Assembly: GCA_017644185.1 (NCBI GenBank)
Contig: JAEPMA010000018.1
Span: 1-41,705, forward strand
DNA length: 41,705 bases
Reading direction: 5' to 3'
Source: Rhodospirillales bacterium
Lineage (GTDB): Bacteria > Pseudomonadota > Alphaproteobacteria > Rhodospirillales > Casp-alpha2
Below the pieces are notes generated by a model. That model saw only the letters and a list, made by a program, of their open reading frames with translations, was not told where the DNA came from and ran no database searches. The position numbers were made by a program, and so were the translations under genes. Positions within the stretch are counted from its first letter, which is position 1, and the number at the start of each line of letters is the position of its first letter. Positions 33,014 through 41,705 of this stretch are shown one piece after another.

Positions 33014-33931
33014 TTAAGATGTAGCGGTGATGACTTTGATGCTGGATGTGCGCAACGGTATCCGGCTCTTGTCCGCCAAGGCCTTCACGTTTGGTACAAT
33101 TTCATCAAGTTTTCCAAGAACTTCTGTCGCCGTTGCGGGGCGGTCTCGGCGGCGTGGTTCAAGACATTGCTCAATCAATTTGGCGAGGCGTTCGGGAATC
33201 CCGAAGCGACCTGACCGCATCGGCGCGCGGCCCGCTTTCGGGAGCCGTCCACTCAGCATCCGGTACATGACGACGCCAGCGGAATATACGTCCGCTCGCG
33301 CGTCGACCTCCCGGGCACTCTTGCGTTGTTCGGGGCTGATATATTCCAGCGTCCCCACCCAGATACCTGAGCGAGACCCCTTTGCGCCCGGCACTTTGAC
33401 CATACCGAAGTCACACAATTTCACATTGCCCCGCCGTTTACTGTCCAAGAGCACGTTCGGGGGCTTGATATCGCGATGAACGAGACCGGCTTCATGCAAT
33501 ACGCTCAACCCCGCCAGTACCTGCCGCCAAACCTCGACCGCACGACGGGGCGATACGGGTCTGGGGCGCCATTCTTTGGGGATTTTCTCTATTTCCTCGG
33601 GCGTATCCGCGTCTTCACCGATCTCATAAAGGAGATTAGCCTCCATGAACGGCATAACAACGAAAGGCTTACCCTCCTCCGTCTCGCCGACATCCACGGC
33701 GGTTACGAGGTTCGGATGATCAAACCGCGCCATGATATTGGCTTCATCGACAAAACGGGCCCGCCAGAACTCTTCACCATATTTTGCTTTCTCACCGGTG
33801 TTGTCGCCTTTCGGATGAAAGACCTTCAACGCGAAATAACCGTCGCGGTCCGGGTCTCGGACGATGAAAATATCGGAGAAGCTGGTTTCCAGAAGCGGCG
33901 CCTCGACCGCGTATTTGCCGATCTTATCCAT
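33014..33931 (-). CDS. Serine/threonine protein kinase with an atypical glycine loop
   Basis: A 305-residue Hanks-type kinase. The VAIK lysine is K36 (YFALKVF), the alpha-C glutamate E63, the catalytic loop HRD at 152-154 with N159, and DFG at 174-176. An APE-like SPEQ follows the activation segment WVGTLEYISPEQRK. The glycine-rich loop is replaced by LETSFSD, with no glycines, and an acidic insert of about 30 residues occupies 100-130. No membrane helix or sensor domain is seen. The ATG at 33931 is preferred over a GTG at 33955; neither has a clear ribosome site. It begins just after the terminator of the giant surface-protein gene. Confidence 0.82.
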   Translation of the reverse strand: MDKIGKYAVEAPLLETSFSDIFIVRDPDRDGYFALKVFHPKGDNTGEKAKYGEEFWRARFVDEANIMARFDHPNLVTAVDVGETEEGKPFVVMPFMEANLLYEIGEDADTPEEIEKIPKEWRPRPVSPRRAVEVWRQVLAGLSVLHEAGLVHRDIKPPNVLLDSKRRGNVKLCDFGMVKVPGAKGSRSGIWVGTLEYISPEQRKSAREVDARADVYSAGVVMYRMLSGRLPKAGRAPMRSGRFGIPERLAKLIEQCLEPRRRDRPATATEVLGKLDEIVPNVKALADKSRIPLRTSSIKVITATS

Positions 33932-33972
33932 ACCGAAAGAATGCCAAAGCCTCACGAAGGGCGCAAAAAGAA

Positions 33973-33998
33973 AGGGGGGCCTGAATATGCGCCCCCCT
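33973..33998 (-). terminator. Rho-independent terminator of the giant RTX protein gene
   Basis: An 8-bp perfect stem (AGGGGGGC / GCCCCCCT) with a ten-base loop lies 25 nt after the stop of the giant gene and is followed in minus-strand sense by TTCTTTTT. The downstream kinase starts only about 35 nt beyond the T-tract. Confidence 0.85.
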
Positions 33999-34022
33999 CT
34001 CCGATTCAGATATCGGCAGGAC

Positions 34023-37000
34023 CTACCATTCGAGTTTCTCGACCCCTTCGAAGGTCAGCTCGCTGCCGTCGGCAAGTTCGATCTTACCGGAGGCTTCGCT
34101 ATCGAAGACAAGACCGTCCTCGGTTTCGGTATAAGTGGCGCCGTCGTCGAGTTGCAGCGTCCAGCCGCTGTCACCACCTGGACCACCATCAATGCCGTCC
34201 AGTTGGATCGTGTCCGACCATCCATTACCGCCATCGAAGTAATCGGCTCCATCACCGGCGCCAAAGATGAACAGATCGTCGCCACTGCCACCATACGCTT
34301 CATCGTTGCCAGCACCACTCTCGATAACGTCATCGCCACCACCGCCGTAGATGGTGTCATCGCCGTCACCGCCGTAAATGGTGTCGTCACCGTCACCACT
34401 GGACTCAAAGCCGTTCTGGTCGCCGTAGATGACATCGTTGCCTTCGCCGCCATCCAGAACGTCGCTACCGGTGCCGCCATTGATCATATCGTCGCCGGCG
34501 CCGCCGTCGATGGTATCGTTGCCACCAGCGGCATCGTCGTACCAAAGGTCACCGTACAGCTGGTCATTGTCATCACCACCGGAGATGACATCTTCACCGC
34601 TACCGCCGTAGACCGTATCGTCGCCGGCCCCGCCGAACAGCGTGTCGTCGCCATCTGCGCCGTCGTGCCACCACTGGTCACCGAACATCTTGTCATCGCC
34701 GTCACCACCGGCCATGACATCGTCACCACCCCAGCCCGTCAGCGTATCGCTGCCGCCGCCACCAGTTTGGTCGTAGCTGCCCGGGTCGACGATATCGATA
34801 CCATCGCTGGCGGAAACGTGATCGTCGATCGAAGACGTCGCCGTCACCGTATAGGTGTCGCCGTCAACTTCCGTCGCAGTCGCCGACACATTCAAATCGA
34901 AGGCGGCCGTGCCACCAGGCACAGTCATCTCCAACCCGTCCAGATCAGCTTCTGAGAACGACCAGCTACCATTGCCGTTATCGGTCCCGGCACTGAACGT
35001 CACGCCGTCCGGCAAGTCGCTGACCGAAATCGACAGTGTTTCCGAACCATCGGTATCCGTAAGATCGGCCGTGATCGTCACCGGATAGGTCGTGATCTCT
35101 TCTCCACCACCGCCTTCGGCCATCATGTCTTCGACGCCAAGTTCGTAGAGGTCCTGAATTTGCTCGTCGGTCAGAGGTGTGTCGTAAATCGCAATATCGT
35201 CGATGTGACCATCGAAGAAGTCCCGCATATTGCTGGCCTGATTGTCGCCGCTGTGAGACTGCGACGCACCGAATGTCCACGGGTTTTCGTTGCCCTGCAG
35301 GCCGCCTGTATAGCTCGGATCGGATGCGACGAGTTCTCCGTTCTGGAAAATCTTCATGCCGCCCTCGCCCCAGGTCACGGTGACCTGGTTCCACTCGCCG
35401 GACGATACGCTCCCGCCAGAGATGGTGTGACTGGAGCTCTCATCCTGCATACGGAGTTCAAGCTGTCCGCTTGAATTGATCGAGAGGTTGAAATGTCCGC
35501 CGTCATCGTAGCCGTACGAGTCGGACGACGCCAAAGTCCCGTCATTGCTCTCGTCCGAATTGAACCACAGTGTCAGGGAACCGCTTTCAGGTTTCAGGTC
35601 ATCGCTGTGCGATACCTCGATGTACTGCCCGTCATCATCCTTGAATTCGGCTGACGTGTTATACCCTGAACCCGCCCCACCGTCGTCAAGGTCGAGATCG
35701 TTCTTGGACCAGGATTCACCGACGGAATGACCATCATGGTCACCGATCTGATCGTTCAGCGTCAGGCCGCTGGTTTCGTCCATGTTCCAGTACGCAACCG
35801 GTGTTGGGCTCACGCTCGTGGTCGTGCCTTCGCCCACGTCGACCGACAGCTCCGGCGCATCCGCGTCACCTGTGACATCAACGCTGAGCGTCGCGGTCGA
35901 AGTTGCGGTGTCACCGCTAGACGTTTCCGTCGTCGTCGCCGTGATTGTCAGGTCGAAGTTATCGCTGCTGTCGGTCGGCGGCGTAATCGTCAGACCTTCG
36001 AGCTGGTCCTGGGTGACATCGGCGGATCCGCCCGAGATCGTGATCTCGTTACCGTCACCGTCATGCAACCGTGCCCCATCCGGAATATCCGAGATCGTGA
36101 TCGCAAGGGTTTCGGACCCATCTGCATCCGTCATGTCGATATCGATATCGAGCGCAATCGCCGAGTCTTCGAGACCGGAAGCATCGCTCTCCGTGATCGT
36201 CGCCCCTTCCGCGGAGTTATCGAGTTCCGGCACACTGATCGTGAGTGAGCCCGTCGCGGTCGCGGTATCGCCATCATTCTCGGTCGCAATCGCCGTAACG
36301 GAGACGTCGAAGTCCTCGACACCCGACGGCAGACTTACCGTCAGGCCATCGACATCGCCACCATCCACGGTCCAGGACCCGTCTTCATTCTGCTCTCCGG
36401 CACTGAGCACCGCACCTTCCGGCAAACCGTCAATGGTGATGGTCAGCGATTCCGAGCCATCAATGTCCGTGAGCGCCGCCGACACGTCGAGTTCGGCCGT
36501 GAAGCCGAAGCCGTCGCCGGCACTGACCGTCTGCTCGGCCAGGACATCACCGTCCTGATCGGCAACCGTCAGCGTGATGTCGTGCGGCCCACCGTCACCT
36601 TCAGCCAGCGTCACCTCGATGCTGTCGACATCCTCGGCATCGACCGTCCAGGTGCCGTCTTCGTTCTCGGTACCAACATTCAATGTCGCGCCATCCGGCA
36701 CCCCGGAGACGATAACACTGACCTCGCCGCCACCGACTTCATCCGGGATCGAATAGTGGCCGTCGTTCTCAAGAACCACACCTTCCGGCGGCTCGGAATA
36801 GAGATCGTCGCCAGACAGCGTCTGGCCATTCATATCAACCTCGAACACCTGGTCGCCGCCATTTTCCCAATACGTGATCTTGATCGGGTATAGGCCCGGT
36901 TCGGCTACCGTGAACGAACCGTTCGACGTCGATGCGCCGCGGTTGCCATCATATTCAGAGATCGTGCTGCCACCGACTTCAAGACGGAAGCCGTCGTCGG

Positions 37001-40000
37001 TGCGGGTGGCAAAATTATGCGTACCCGGTTCCAGATAGACGTAACCCGTCAATTGCACGGCAAACGTCTCGGCACTCGCAGACAGGCTGGCGTCCGCGCT
37101 TTGTGCATCGTCACCAAGGAACCCGCCAATCGTGCTCCCCCCCGAATAATCAACACTCGTAGACGTGAAGTTCGCGGTCGGCGCGTTGTTATCGATCATA
37201 TTATCGATCTGATCGAGATTACTCAGGCTGCTCGACGTGTTGTAGACAGTACCGGAAAGGCCTGTACCCGCCGGCATTTCATAGGGCTCAGACCCACCGT
37301 TTTCGATCGCCGTCGTGATGTCGTCGGACACTTCGATGCTGATGGTCTGCTGCGTCGGGGTTGCCGTCGAGTCACCGGTCTCGAGGTCCGGTGCATCGGC
37401 AACACCAGCGACGTCGACATCTAGCGAGGCCGTATTCGTGGTCGTAGCACCGGTCGACTCTTCGGTCGTCGTCGTGGTGACCGTCAGCGAAAAGTCTTCG
37501 TTCGAATCAGATGGCGGCTTGATCGAAAGACCGTCCAGTTGCGCTTCCGTCAGTTCGGCGGAGCCACCCGACACATTGATTTCGTTACCGTCACCATCAT
37601 AAAGCGTTGCGCCGTCCGGAATATCGGAAAGCGTGATCGTCATCGTTTCCGAACCGTCAGTGTCGAGTTGCGTCACGTCGATATCGAGTGCGATCACGCT
37701 GTCTTCGTTACCGGAAGCATTGGATGCGCTGATATCGGCACCTTCCGCAGTCTCGTCGAACACCGGCACATCCACACTGAGCGTCGTCGACACGGTATTC
37801 GTGTCTCCGTCGTTCTCGGTGGAGGTGGCATTAACCGCGAGATTGAAATCGGCGGTCCCTTCCGGCACCTGGATCGTCATGCCGTCAAGTTCAGCGTCCG
37901 TAATGTCCGCTGAGCCGTCGGTAATCGTGATCTCGTTCCCATTGCCGTCAATCAACACCGCGCCTTCCGGCAGGTTGTCGACAGTCACCGAGAGGGATTC
38001 CGAGCCGTCCGTATCCTGAAGATTCGACGAGATGTCGAGATCGAAACTGATCATCGAATCATCGATTGCGACATCAACCGTTTCCGTCGCCAACGTCGTA
38101 TCCCAGTCGTCGCCGGTCGCAATCTGGAAGTTGTCGATGTACATCCCTTCGCCGGAAGACGTCGTATTCACACTGATGCCGATCTGCGCCTGACCATTCT
38201 CATCCAAGGTCACCGTGAAGGAATGGGTGCCAGATCCGTCAGCTGAATTGACTGCCTGCTCGTCATTCGCCTCAACATTCAGGTAGTCCGCATAACTACC
38301 GCTTTCGTCCCAACCGCCATAGCCGTTGTAGTCGAACGAAACGGTGATTGTCTGCCCGGCATGCTCTTCGCCGAAATCGAAGGTCTTAACCGCGTTGTCG
38401 TTGTAATCGATCTGCATTGCGCCGTTCACGCAACCGCTCTCGCCGCTCCAGCCATCAGCATTGGACGAGAAGTTCTCCGTGACGAGGTTTTCGCCCGCAC
38501 CACCAGGCCCTTCTACAGTGAACGTGAGCGAGACTTCCTCGGCTTCTGAACCGTCCGCAGGCGTGATCGTGAGGTCACTCAGGTCTTCGGCATCAAGTGT
38601 CCAGGACCCGTCACCGTTATCCGTGCCACCCGAGAGCGTTGCCCCCGCGGGAACACCGGACACCGTGACAGTCGCACCAGCGGTGCCCGCAGCGGAAATC
38701 GTGTTCTCTGACACATCGACATCCGTCGTTCCACCAACCTGCGTACCTTCACCAACACTGGCGCTCAGGGTCGGCGCATCGGCAACACCGGCCACGTCGA
38801 CATCAAGTGACGCGGTATTGGTGATCGTTTCACCGGTCGATTCTTCGGTCGTGGTCGTGGTGACCGTCAGCGAGAAGTCTTCGTTGGAATCCGCCGGCGG
38901 CTTGATCGAAAGACCGTCCAGTTGCGCTTCCGTCAGTTCGACGGAGCCGCCCGAGACATTGATCTCGTTTCCGTCACCGTCATAAAGCGTTGCGCCGTCC
39001 GGGATATCGGAAAGCGTGATCGTCATCGTTTCCGAACCGTCCGTGTCGAGCTGAGTCACATCGATCTCGAGCGCGATGACACTATCTTCATTACCGCCTG
39101 CATTCGTGGCATCAATCTCGGCACCCTCGGCCGTCTGATCGAGTTCCACACCGCCGGCGCTGAGCGTCGTCGAAACCGTCGCCGTATCGCCGTCGTCTTC
39201 GGTCGACGTAGCGCTGACGGTGAAGTCGAAGGAATCTCCGGCATTCTCGCCACTCAGCGTGACCGTCAACCCGTCGAGATCCTCCGCAGACAACGTCCAA
39301 CTACCGTCTTCATTCTGCTCGCCTGCGCTCAGCACGGCGCCTTCCGGCAGATCGTCGACAGTGAAGCTCAGGCTCTCGGAGCCATCCGTATCGGTCAGTT
39401 GCCCGGAGATATCCAGCGGGTACTCGACGGAGGTTTCACCACCCTGAACCGTGGTAAAGTCAATGGAGTGGATCAGATAGTCATCGTCCTCACCCGATGC
39501 CGTGAACACGATCTGGTCAAACGAGCCGCCATCATCTGCGGTCAGGGTGACTGGTGCATCGACATTGTCGGTGACGCCGTTGACTTGACCTTCGCCGACT
39601 TTCACGCCGTCGCGATAGATCTCATACGTCGCCTGTTCGCCGCTATGCATCCACGCAAACGAGACATCGGCCGACGAGACATCGTCGTCGAACGATACGA
39701 CGATCTGCTCGGAAACATCGTTATCTGCGTCGTAACCAAGTTCCGAACCGGCGGCATCCGGGGTTTCGCCCGCAACGCCAAAGCCCCCCGGGCTTTGATT
39801 ATACGTTAGGTTGTCTGCAGAAGCGTCGGTCAACGAGCCGTCCGGATTGACACTACGGCCCATAACGGAGAAACCGGAATCCGTGCTGGTGTAGTTGTCC
39901 GCGCCAATCGTCACGTCCACTTCCTCACCACCGGTTTGCGTGATGGTCGGTTCGCCCAGAGAAGCCGTCAGCTCCGGTGCGTCCGCAACCCCGGCAACGC

Positions 40001-41705
40001 TGACGTCGATGCTGCCGTCGACCGTGACGGTCTGGCCGTCCTGTTCCGTGGTGACCTCAATTCCGAGCGAAAAGTCATCGTTGGAATCACTCGGCGGTTT
40101 GATCGACAGACCATCGAGCTGATCCTCGGTCAATTCGACGGAACCGTTGTTGGTCGCAATCTCATTACCGGCAGCATCATAAAGAGTCGCACCGTCCGGA
40201 ATGTCGTTCAGCGTAATCGACGAAATGTCGTCCACACTCGAAACATCGATATCGAGTGCGATCGCCGTATCTTCGTTACCCGCCGCATCGGAAAGGGTCA
40301 GATCGGCTGCATCGACAACACCATCCACAGTGACCGAAACCGTCGCCGTATCGCTACCACCCTGACCGTCGGATACGGTGTAGGTGAAGTTGGTTTCGCC
40401 ACTCCAATTTTCATCTGGCGTGAAGGTAAAGGTTCCATCTCCATTGTCGGTGATCGTGCCGTGTTCGGGTTGCTCGAACGACGAAATCGTCAAGGTGTCG
40501 CCGTCGACGTCGGTGTCATTATCGAGAAGGTCAGACGCCGAGAACGTAATCGTCCCGTCTTCCGTGCCGGAAAGCGTGTCGTCCGTCGCGACCGGGCCGT
40601 CGTTGACGGCGGAGACATCAATGGAGGCCGTGCCCGTGTCCGTCGCCGTCCCGTCGGAGACGGTGTATTCGAACGTCTCCGTGCCGTTCCAGTTCTCATC
40701 CGGATTGAACGTCACCGTCCCATCTTCGTTCAGTGTCACGGTGCCGTAGCCGACATCGACCGATTCACCGGCGGCAATATCCTGACCGTCGATCTGCGTC
40801 ACCGTCAGGGTGTCGCCGTCGAGATCGGTGTCGTTCTGCGTCAGGTCGAGGGTGACGGACGTATCTTCACTGGTGGTGGCCGTATCGTCGGTGGCCACCG
40901 GGCCGTCGTTGACGGCGGAGACATCAATGGAGGCGGTGCCGGTGTCCGTGGCCGTCCCGTCGGAGACGGTGTACTCGAACGTCTCCGTCCCGTTCCAGTT
41001 CTCGTCCGGATTGAACGTGACGGTGCCGTCTTCGTTCATCGTCACGGTACCGTAGCCCACGTCGACGGACTCACCAGCACTGATGTCCTGCCCGTCGATC
41101 TGCGTGACGGTCAGATTATCGCCATCCAGATCGGTGTCGTTGGCAGTGAGGTCGAGGGTGACGGACGTGTCTTCAGACGTCGTTGCCGCATCGTCCGTCG
41201 CGACCGGGCCGTCGTTGACGGCGGAGACATCAATGGAGGCGGTGCCGGTGTCCGTCGCCGTCCCGTCGGAGATGGTGTATTCGAACGTCTCCGTCCCGTT
41301 CCAGTTCTCGTCCGGATTGAACGTCACCGTCCCATCTTCGTTGAGGGTGACCGTACCAAAGCCGACATCGACCGACTCACCGGCCGAGATGTCCTGGCCG
41401 TCGATCTGCGTGACGGTCAGCGTGTCGCCGTCGAGGTCCGTATCATTGGCCGTGAGGTCGAGGGTGACCGACTGATCTTCCGATGTCGTCGCCGTGTCAT
41501 CCGTCGCCACCGGGCCGTCGTTCACGGCCGAAACATCAATCGTCGCCGTTGCTGTCGCCGTGTCGGTCCCGTCGGAGACGGTATATTCGAACGTCTCTGT
41601 CCCGTTCCAGTTCTCATCCGGATTGAACGTCACCGTCCCATCTTCGTTCATCGTCACCGTGCCGAACCCGACGTCGACAGACTCACCAGCACTGATGTCC
41701 TGACC
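34023..41705 (-). CDS. Giant secreted repeat protein with cadherin-like, PA14, LamG and RTX domains (5' end outside window)
   Basis: The last 2561 residues of a much larger protein; the frame is open to the window edge, so the GTG at 41657 is not a real start. From N to C: a run of 102-residue cadherin-like repeats (41705-40310); alternating immunoglobulin-like modules with GNEDSxIALDIDVTQLD and SIKPP signatures; a carbohydrate-binding-like beta-sandwich (about 38490-38105); a PA14-like domain (about 37260-36800); a LamG-like domain (about 35800-35135); and about a dozen RTX GGxGxDxLx nonapeptides (34760-34230) with a C-terminal tail ending KLEW. The RTX block and acidic sequence indicate calcium-dependent folding after type I secretion. 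It is probably an adhesin or biofilm matrix protein; the transporter genes are not in the window. Confidence 0.93.
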   Translation of the reverse strand, partial: GQDISAGESVDVGFGTVTMNEDGTVTFNPDENWNGTETFEYTVSDGTDTATATATIDVSAVNDGPVATDDTATTSEDQSVTLDLTANDTDLDGDTLTVTQIDGQDISAGESVDVGFGTVTLNEDGTVTFNPDENWNGTETFEYTISDGTATDTGTASIDVSAVNDGPVATDDAATTSEDTSVTLDLTANDTDLDGDNLTVTQIDGQDISAGESVDVGYGTVTMNEDGTVTFNPDENWNGTETFEYTVSDGTATDTGTASIDVSAVNDGPVATDDTATTSEDTSVTLDLTQNDTDLDGDTLTVTQIDGQDIAAGESVDVGYGTVTLNEDGTVTFNPDENWNGTETFEYTVSDGTATDTGTASIDVSAVNDGPVATDDTLSGTEDGTITFSASDLLDNDTDVDGDTLTISSFEQPEHGTITDNGDGTFTFTPDENWSGETNFTYTVSDGQGGSDTATVSVTVDGVVDAADLTLSDAAGNEDTAIALDIDVSSVDDISSITLNDIPDGATLYDAAGNEIATNNGSVELTEDQLDGLSIKPPSDSNDDFSLGIEVTTEQDGQTVTVDGSIDVSVAGVADAPELTASLGEPTITQTGGEEVDVTIGADNYTSTDSGFSVMGRSVNPDGSLTDASADNLTYNQSPGGFGVAGETPDAAGSELGYDADNDVSEQIVVSFDDDVSSADVSFAWMHSGEQATYEIYRDGVKVGEGQVNGVTDNVDAPVTLTADDGGSFDQIVFTASGEDDDYLIHSIDFTTVQGGETSVEYPLDISGQLTDTDGSESLSFTVDDLPEGAVLSAGEQNEDGSWTLSAEDLDGLTVTLSGENAGDSFDFTVSATSTEDDGDTATVSTTLSAGGVELDQTAEGAEIDATNAGGNEDSVIALEIDVTQLDTDGSETMTITLSDIPDGATLYDGDGNEINVSGGSVELTEAQLDGLSIKPPADSNEDFSLTVTTTTTEESTGETITNTASLDVDVAGVADAPTLSASVGEGTQVGGTTDVDVSENTISAAGTAGATVTVSGVPAGATLSGGTDNGDGSWTLDAEDLSDLTITPADGSEAEEVSLTFTVEGPGGAGENLVTENFSSNADGWSGESGCVNGAMQIDYNDNAVKTFDFGEEHAGQTITVSFDYNGYGGWDESGSYADYLNVEANDEQAVNSADGSGTHSFTVTLDENGQAQIGISVNTTSSGEGMYIDNFQIATGDDWDTTLATETVDVAIDDSMISFDLDISSNLQDTDGSESLSVTVDNLPEGAVLIDGNGNEITITDGSADITDAELDGMTIQVPEGTADFNLAVNATSTENDGDTNTVSTTLSVDVPVFDETAEGADISASNASGNEDSVIALDIDVTQLDTDGSETMTITLSDIPDGATLYDGDGNEINVSGGSAELTEAQLDGLSIKPPSDSNEDFSLTVTTTTTEESTGATTTNTASLDVDVAGVADAPDLETGDSTATPTQQTISIEVSDDITTAIENGGSEPYEMPAGTGLSGTVYNTSSSLSNLDQIDNMIDNNAPTANFTSTSVDYSGGSTIGGFLGDDAQSADASLSASAETFAVQLTGYVYLEPGTHNFATRTDDGFRLEVGGSTISEYDGNRGASTSNGSFTVAEPGLYPIKITYWENGGDQVFEVDMNGQTLSGDDLYSEPPEGVVLENDGHYSIPDEVGGGEVSVIVSGVPDGATLNVGTENEDGTWTVDAEDVDSIEVTLAEGDGGPHDITLTVADQDGDVLAEQTVSAGDGFGFTAELDVSAALTDIDGSESLTITIDGLPEGAVLSAGEQNEDGSWTVDGGDVDGLTVSLPSGVEDFDVSVTAIATENDGDTATATGSLTISVPELDNSAEGATITESDASGLEDSAIALDIDIDMTDADGSETLAITISDIPDGARLHDGDGNEITISGGSADVTQDQLEGLTITPPTDSSDNFDLTITATTTETSSGDTATSTATLSVDVTGDADAPELSVDVGEGTTTSVSPTPVAYWNMDETSGLTLNDQIGDHDGHSVGESWSKNDLDLDDGGAGSGYNTSAEFKDDDGQYIEVSHSDDLKPESGSLTLWFNSDESNDGTLASSDSYGYDDGGHFNLSINSSGQLELRMQDESSSHTISGGSVSSGEWNQVTVTWGEGGMKIFQNGELVASDPSYTGGLQGNENPWTFGASQSHSGDNQASNMRDFFDGHIDDIAIYDTPLTDEQIQDLYELGVEDMMAEGGGGEEITTYPVTITADLTDTDGSETLSISVSDLPDGVTFSAGTDNGNGSWSFSEADLDGLEMTVPGGTAAFDLNVSATATEVDGDTYTVTATSSIDDHVSASDGIDIVDPGSYDQTGGGGSDTLTGWGGDDVMAGGDGDDKMFGDQWWHDGADGDDTLFGGAGDDTVYGGSGEDVISGGDDNDQLYGDLWYDDAAGGNDTIDGGAGDDMINGGTGSDVLDGGEGNDVIYGDQNGFESSGDGDDTIYGGDGDDTIYGGGGDDVIESGAGNDEAYGGSGDDLFIFGAGDGADYFDGGNGWSDTIQLDGIDGGPGGDSGWTLQLDDGATYTETEDGLVFDSEASGKIELADGSELTFEGVEKLEW
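37391..39113 (-). repeat. Dispersed direct repeat within the giant gene (1383-bp offset)
   Basis: A block of about 330 bp at 37391-37730 recurs at 38774-39113 with an offset of 1383 bp. Both copies encode the same module (IALDIDVTQLDTDGSETMTI, then SIKPP and TTTTTEESTG). More divergent versions occur near 40000-40290 and 35850-36190, so four related modules alternate with other domains. Confidence 0.8.
40591..41705 (-). repeat. 306-bp tandem repeats encoding 102-residue cadherin-like modules
   Basis: The segment beginning ACCGGGCCGTCGTT (plus strand) recurs at 40591, 40897, 41203 and 41509, an exact 306-bp period, and the array continues off the window. Each unit encodes one module from DGPVATDD to DVSAVN. 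Copies are near-identical with synonymous differences and a few swaps (VGFG or VGYG; ISAGES or IAAGES). Confidence 0.93.

Noticed and set aside
33864-36558. Long plus-strand open frames (for example 33864-34955 and 35782-36558) opposite the giant repeat gene
   Set aside because: They mirror the biased codons of the minus-strand repeats, show low-complexity Ser/Val-rich products and have no ribosome sites; they are antisense shadows.
40591-41705. Regularly spaced repeats that could be mistaken for a CRISPR array
   Set aside because: The period is 306 bp with no short repeat and unique spacer structure; the units are in-frame protein modules.
41657-41705. GTG at 41657 as the start of the giant gene
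   Set aside because: The same frame continues without a stop to the window edge and encodes the same repeat module, so the gene is truncated by the window.

Overview
The window reads as the chromosome of an alphaproteobacterium, most likely a marine Rhodospirillales-type organism. This is an inference from a HrcA/CIRCE-controlled groESL next to a sigma-32 gene, the alphaproteobacterial Usg protein, the DUF2849-cysI-DUF934 gene order, and a full hopanoid gene set. No tRNA, rRNA, CRISPR array, IS element or phage gene was seen. Coding density is high; the only long gap (2136-2599) holds the rpoH leader and promoter and the mlaA terminator.

Layout. 1-2600: heat-shock node (groEL 5' part, groES with CIRCE, usg, rpoH). 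2600-8646: envelope-lipid trafficking (mlaA, two MlaC-like periplasmic proteins, an HpnL-like flippase-fold protein, the RND transporter HpnN). 8768-13562: a module that looks like phosphonolipid headgroup synthesis (two CDP-alcohol phosphatidyltransferases, phosphonopyruvate decarboxylase, a PhyH dioxygenase, a GST, a PntC/LicC-like cytidylyltransferase). 13614-24463: hopanoid synthesis (hpnA; ispH-hpnH; and the minus-strand operon hpnM-hpnC-hpnB-hpnD-hpnE-shc-hpnG). 24639-30368: sulfolactate catabolism (a hydroxyacid-oxoacid transhydrogenase-type Fe-ADH, a ComC-like dehydrogenase, SlcC, SuyB, SuyA and a divergent GntR/HutC regulator). 30371-32888: sulfite reductase operon. 33014-33931: a Ser/Thr kinase with an atypical nucleotide loop. 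34023-window end: the C-terminal 2561 residues of a giant secreted RTX/cadherin-like repeat protein.

How the genes work together. IspH supplies isoprenoid precursors. HpnD, HpnC and HpnE turn FPP into squalene, Shc cyclises it, and HpnH and HpnG add and trim the adenosyl side chain. HpnN, HpnM, HpnL and the MlaA/MlaC proteins are placed to move lipids between membranes. The phosphonate-like module sits physically inside this hopanoid locus, which makes a joint hopanoid/phosphonolipid envelope programme the most interesting hypothesis here; PEP mutase and the aminotransferase are not in the window. Separately, SlcC plus ComC should interconvert sulfolactate enantiomers through sulfopyruvate, SuyAB should release pyruvate and sulfite, and the adjacent sulfite reductase could reduce that sulfite, an assimilatory arrangement without a visible exporter.
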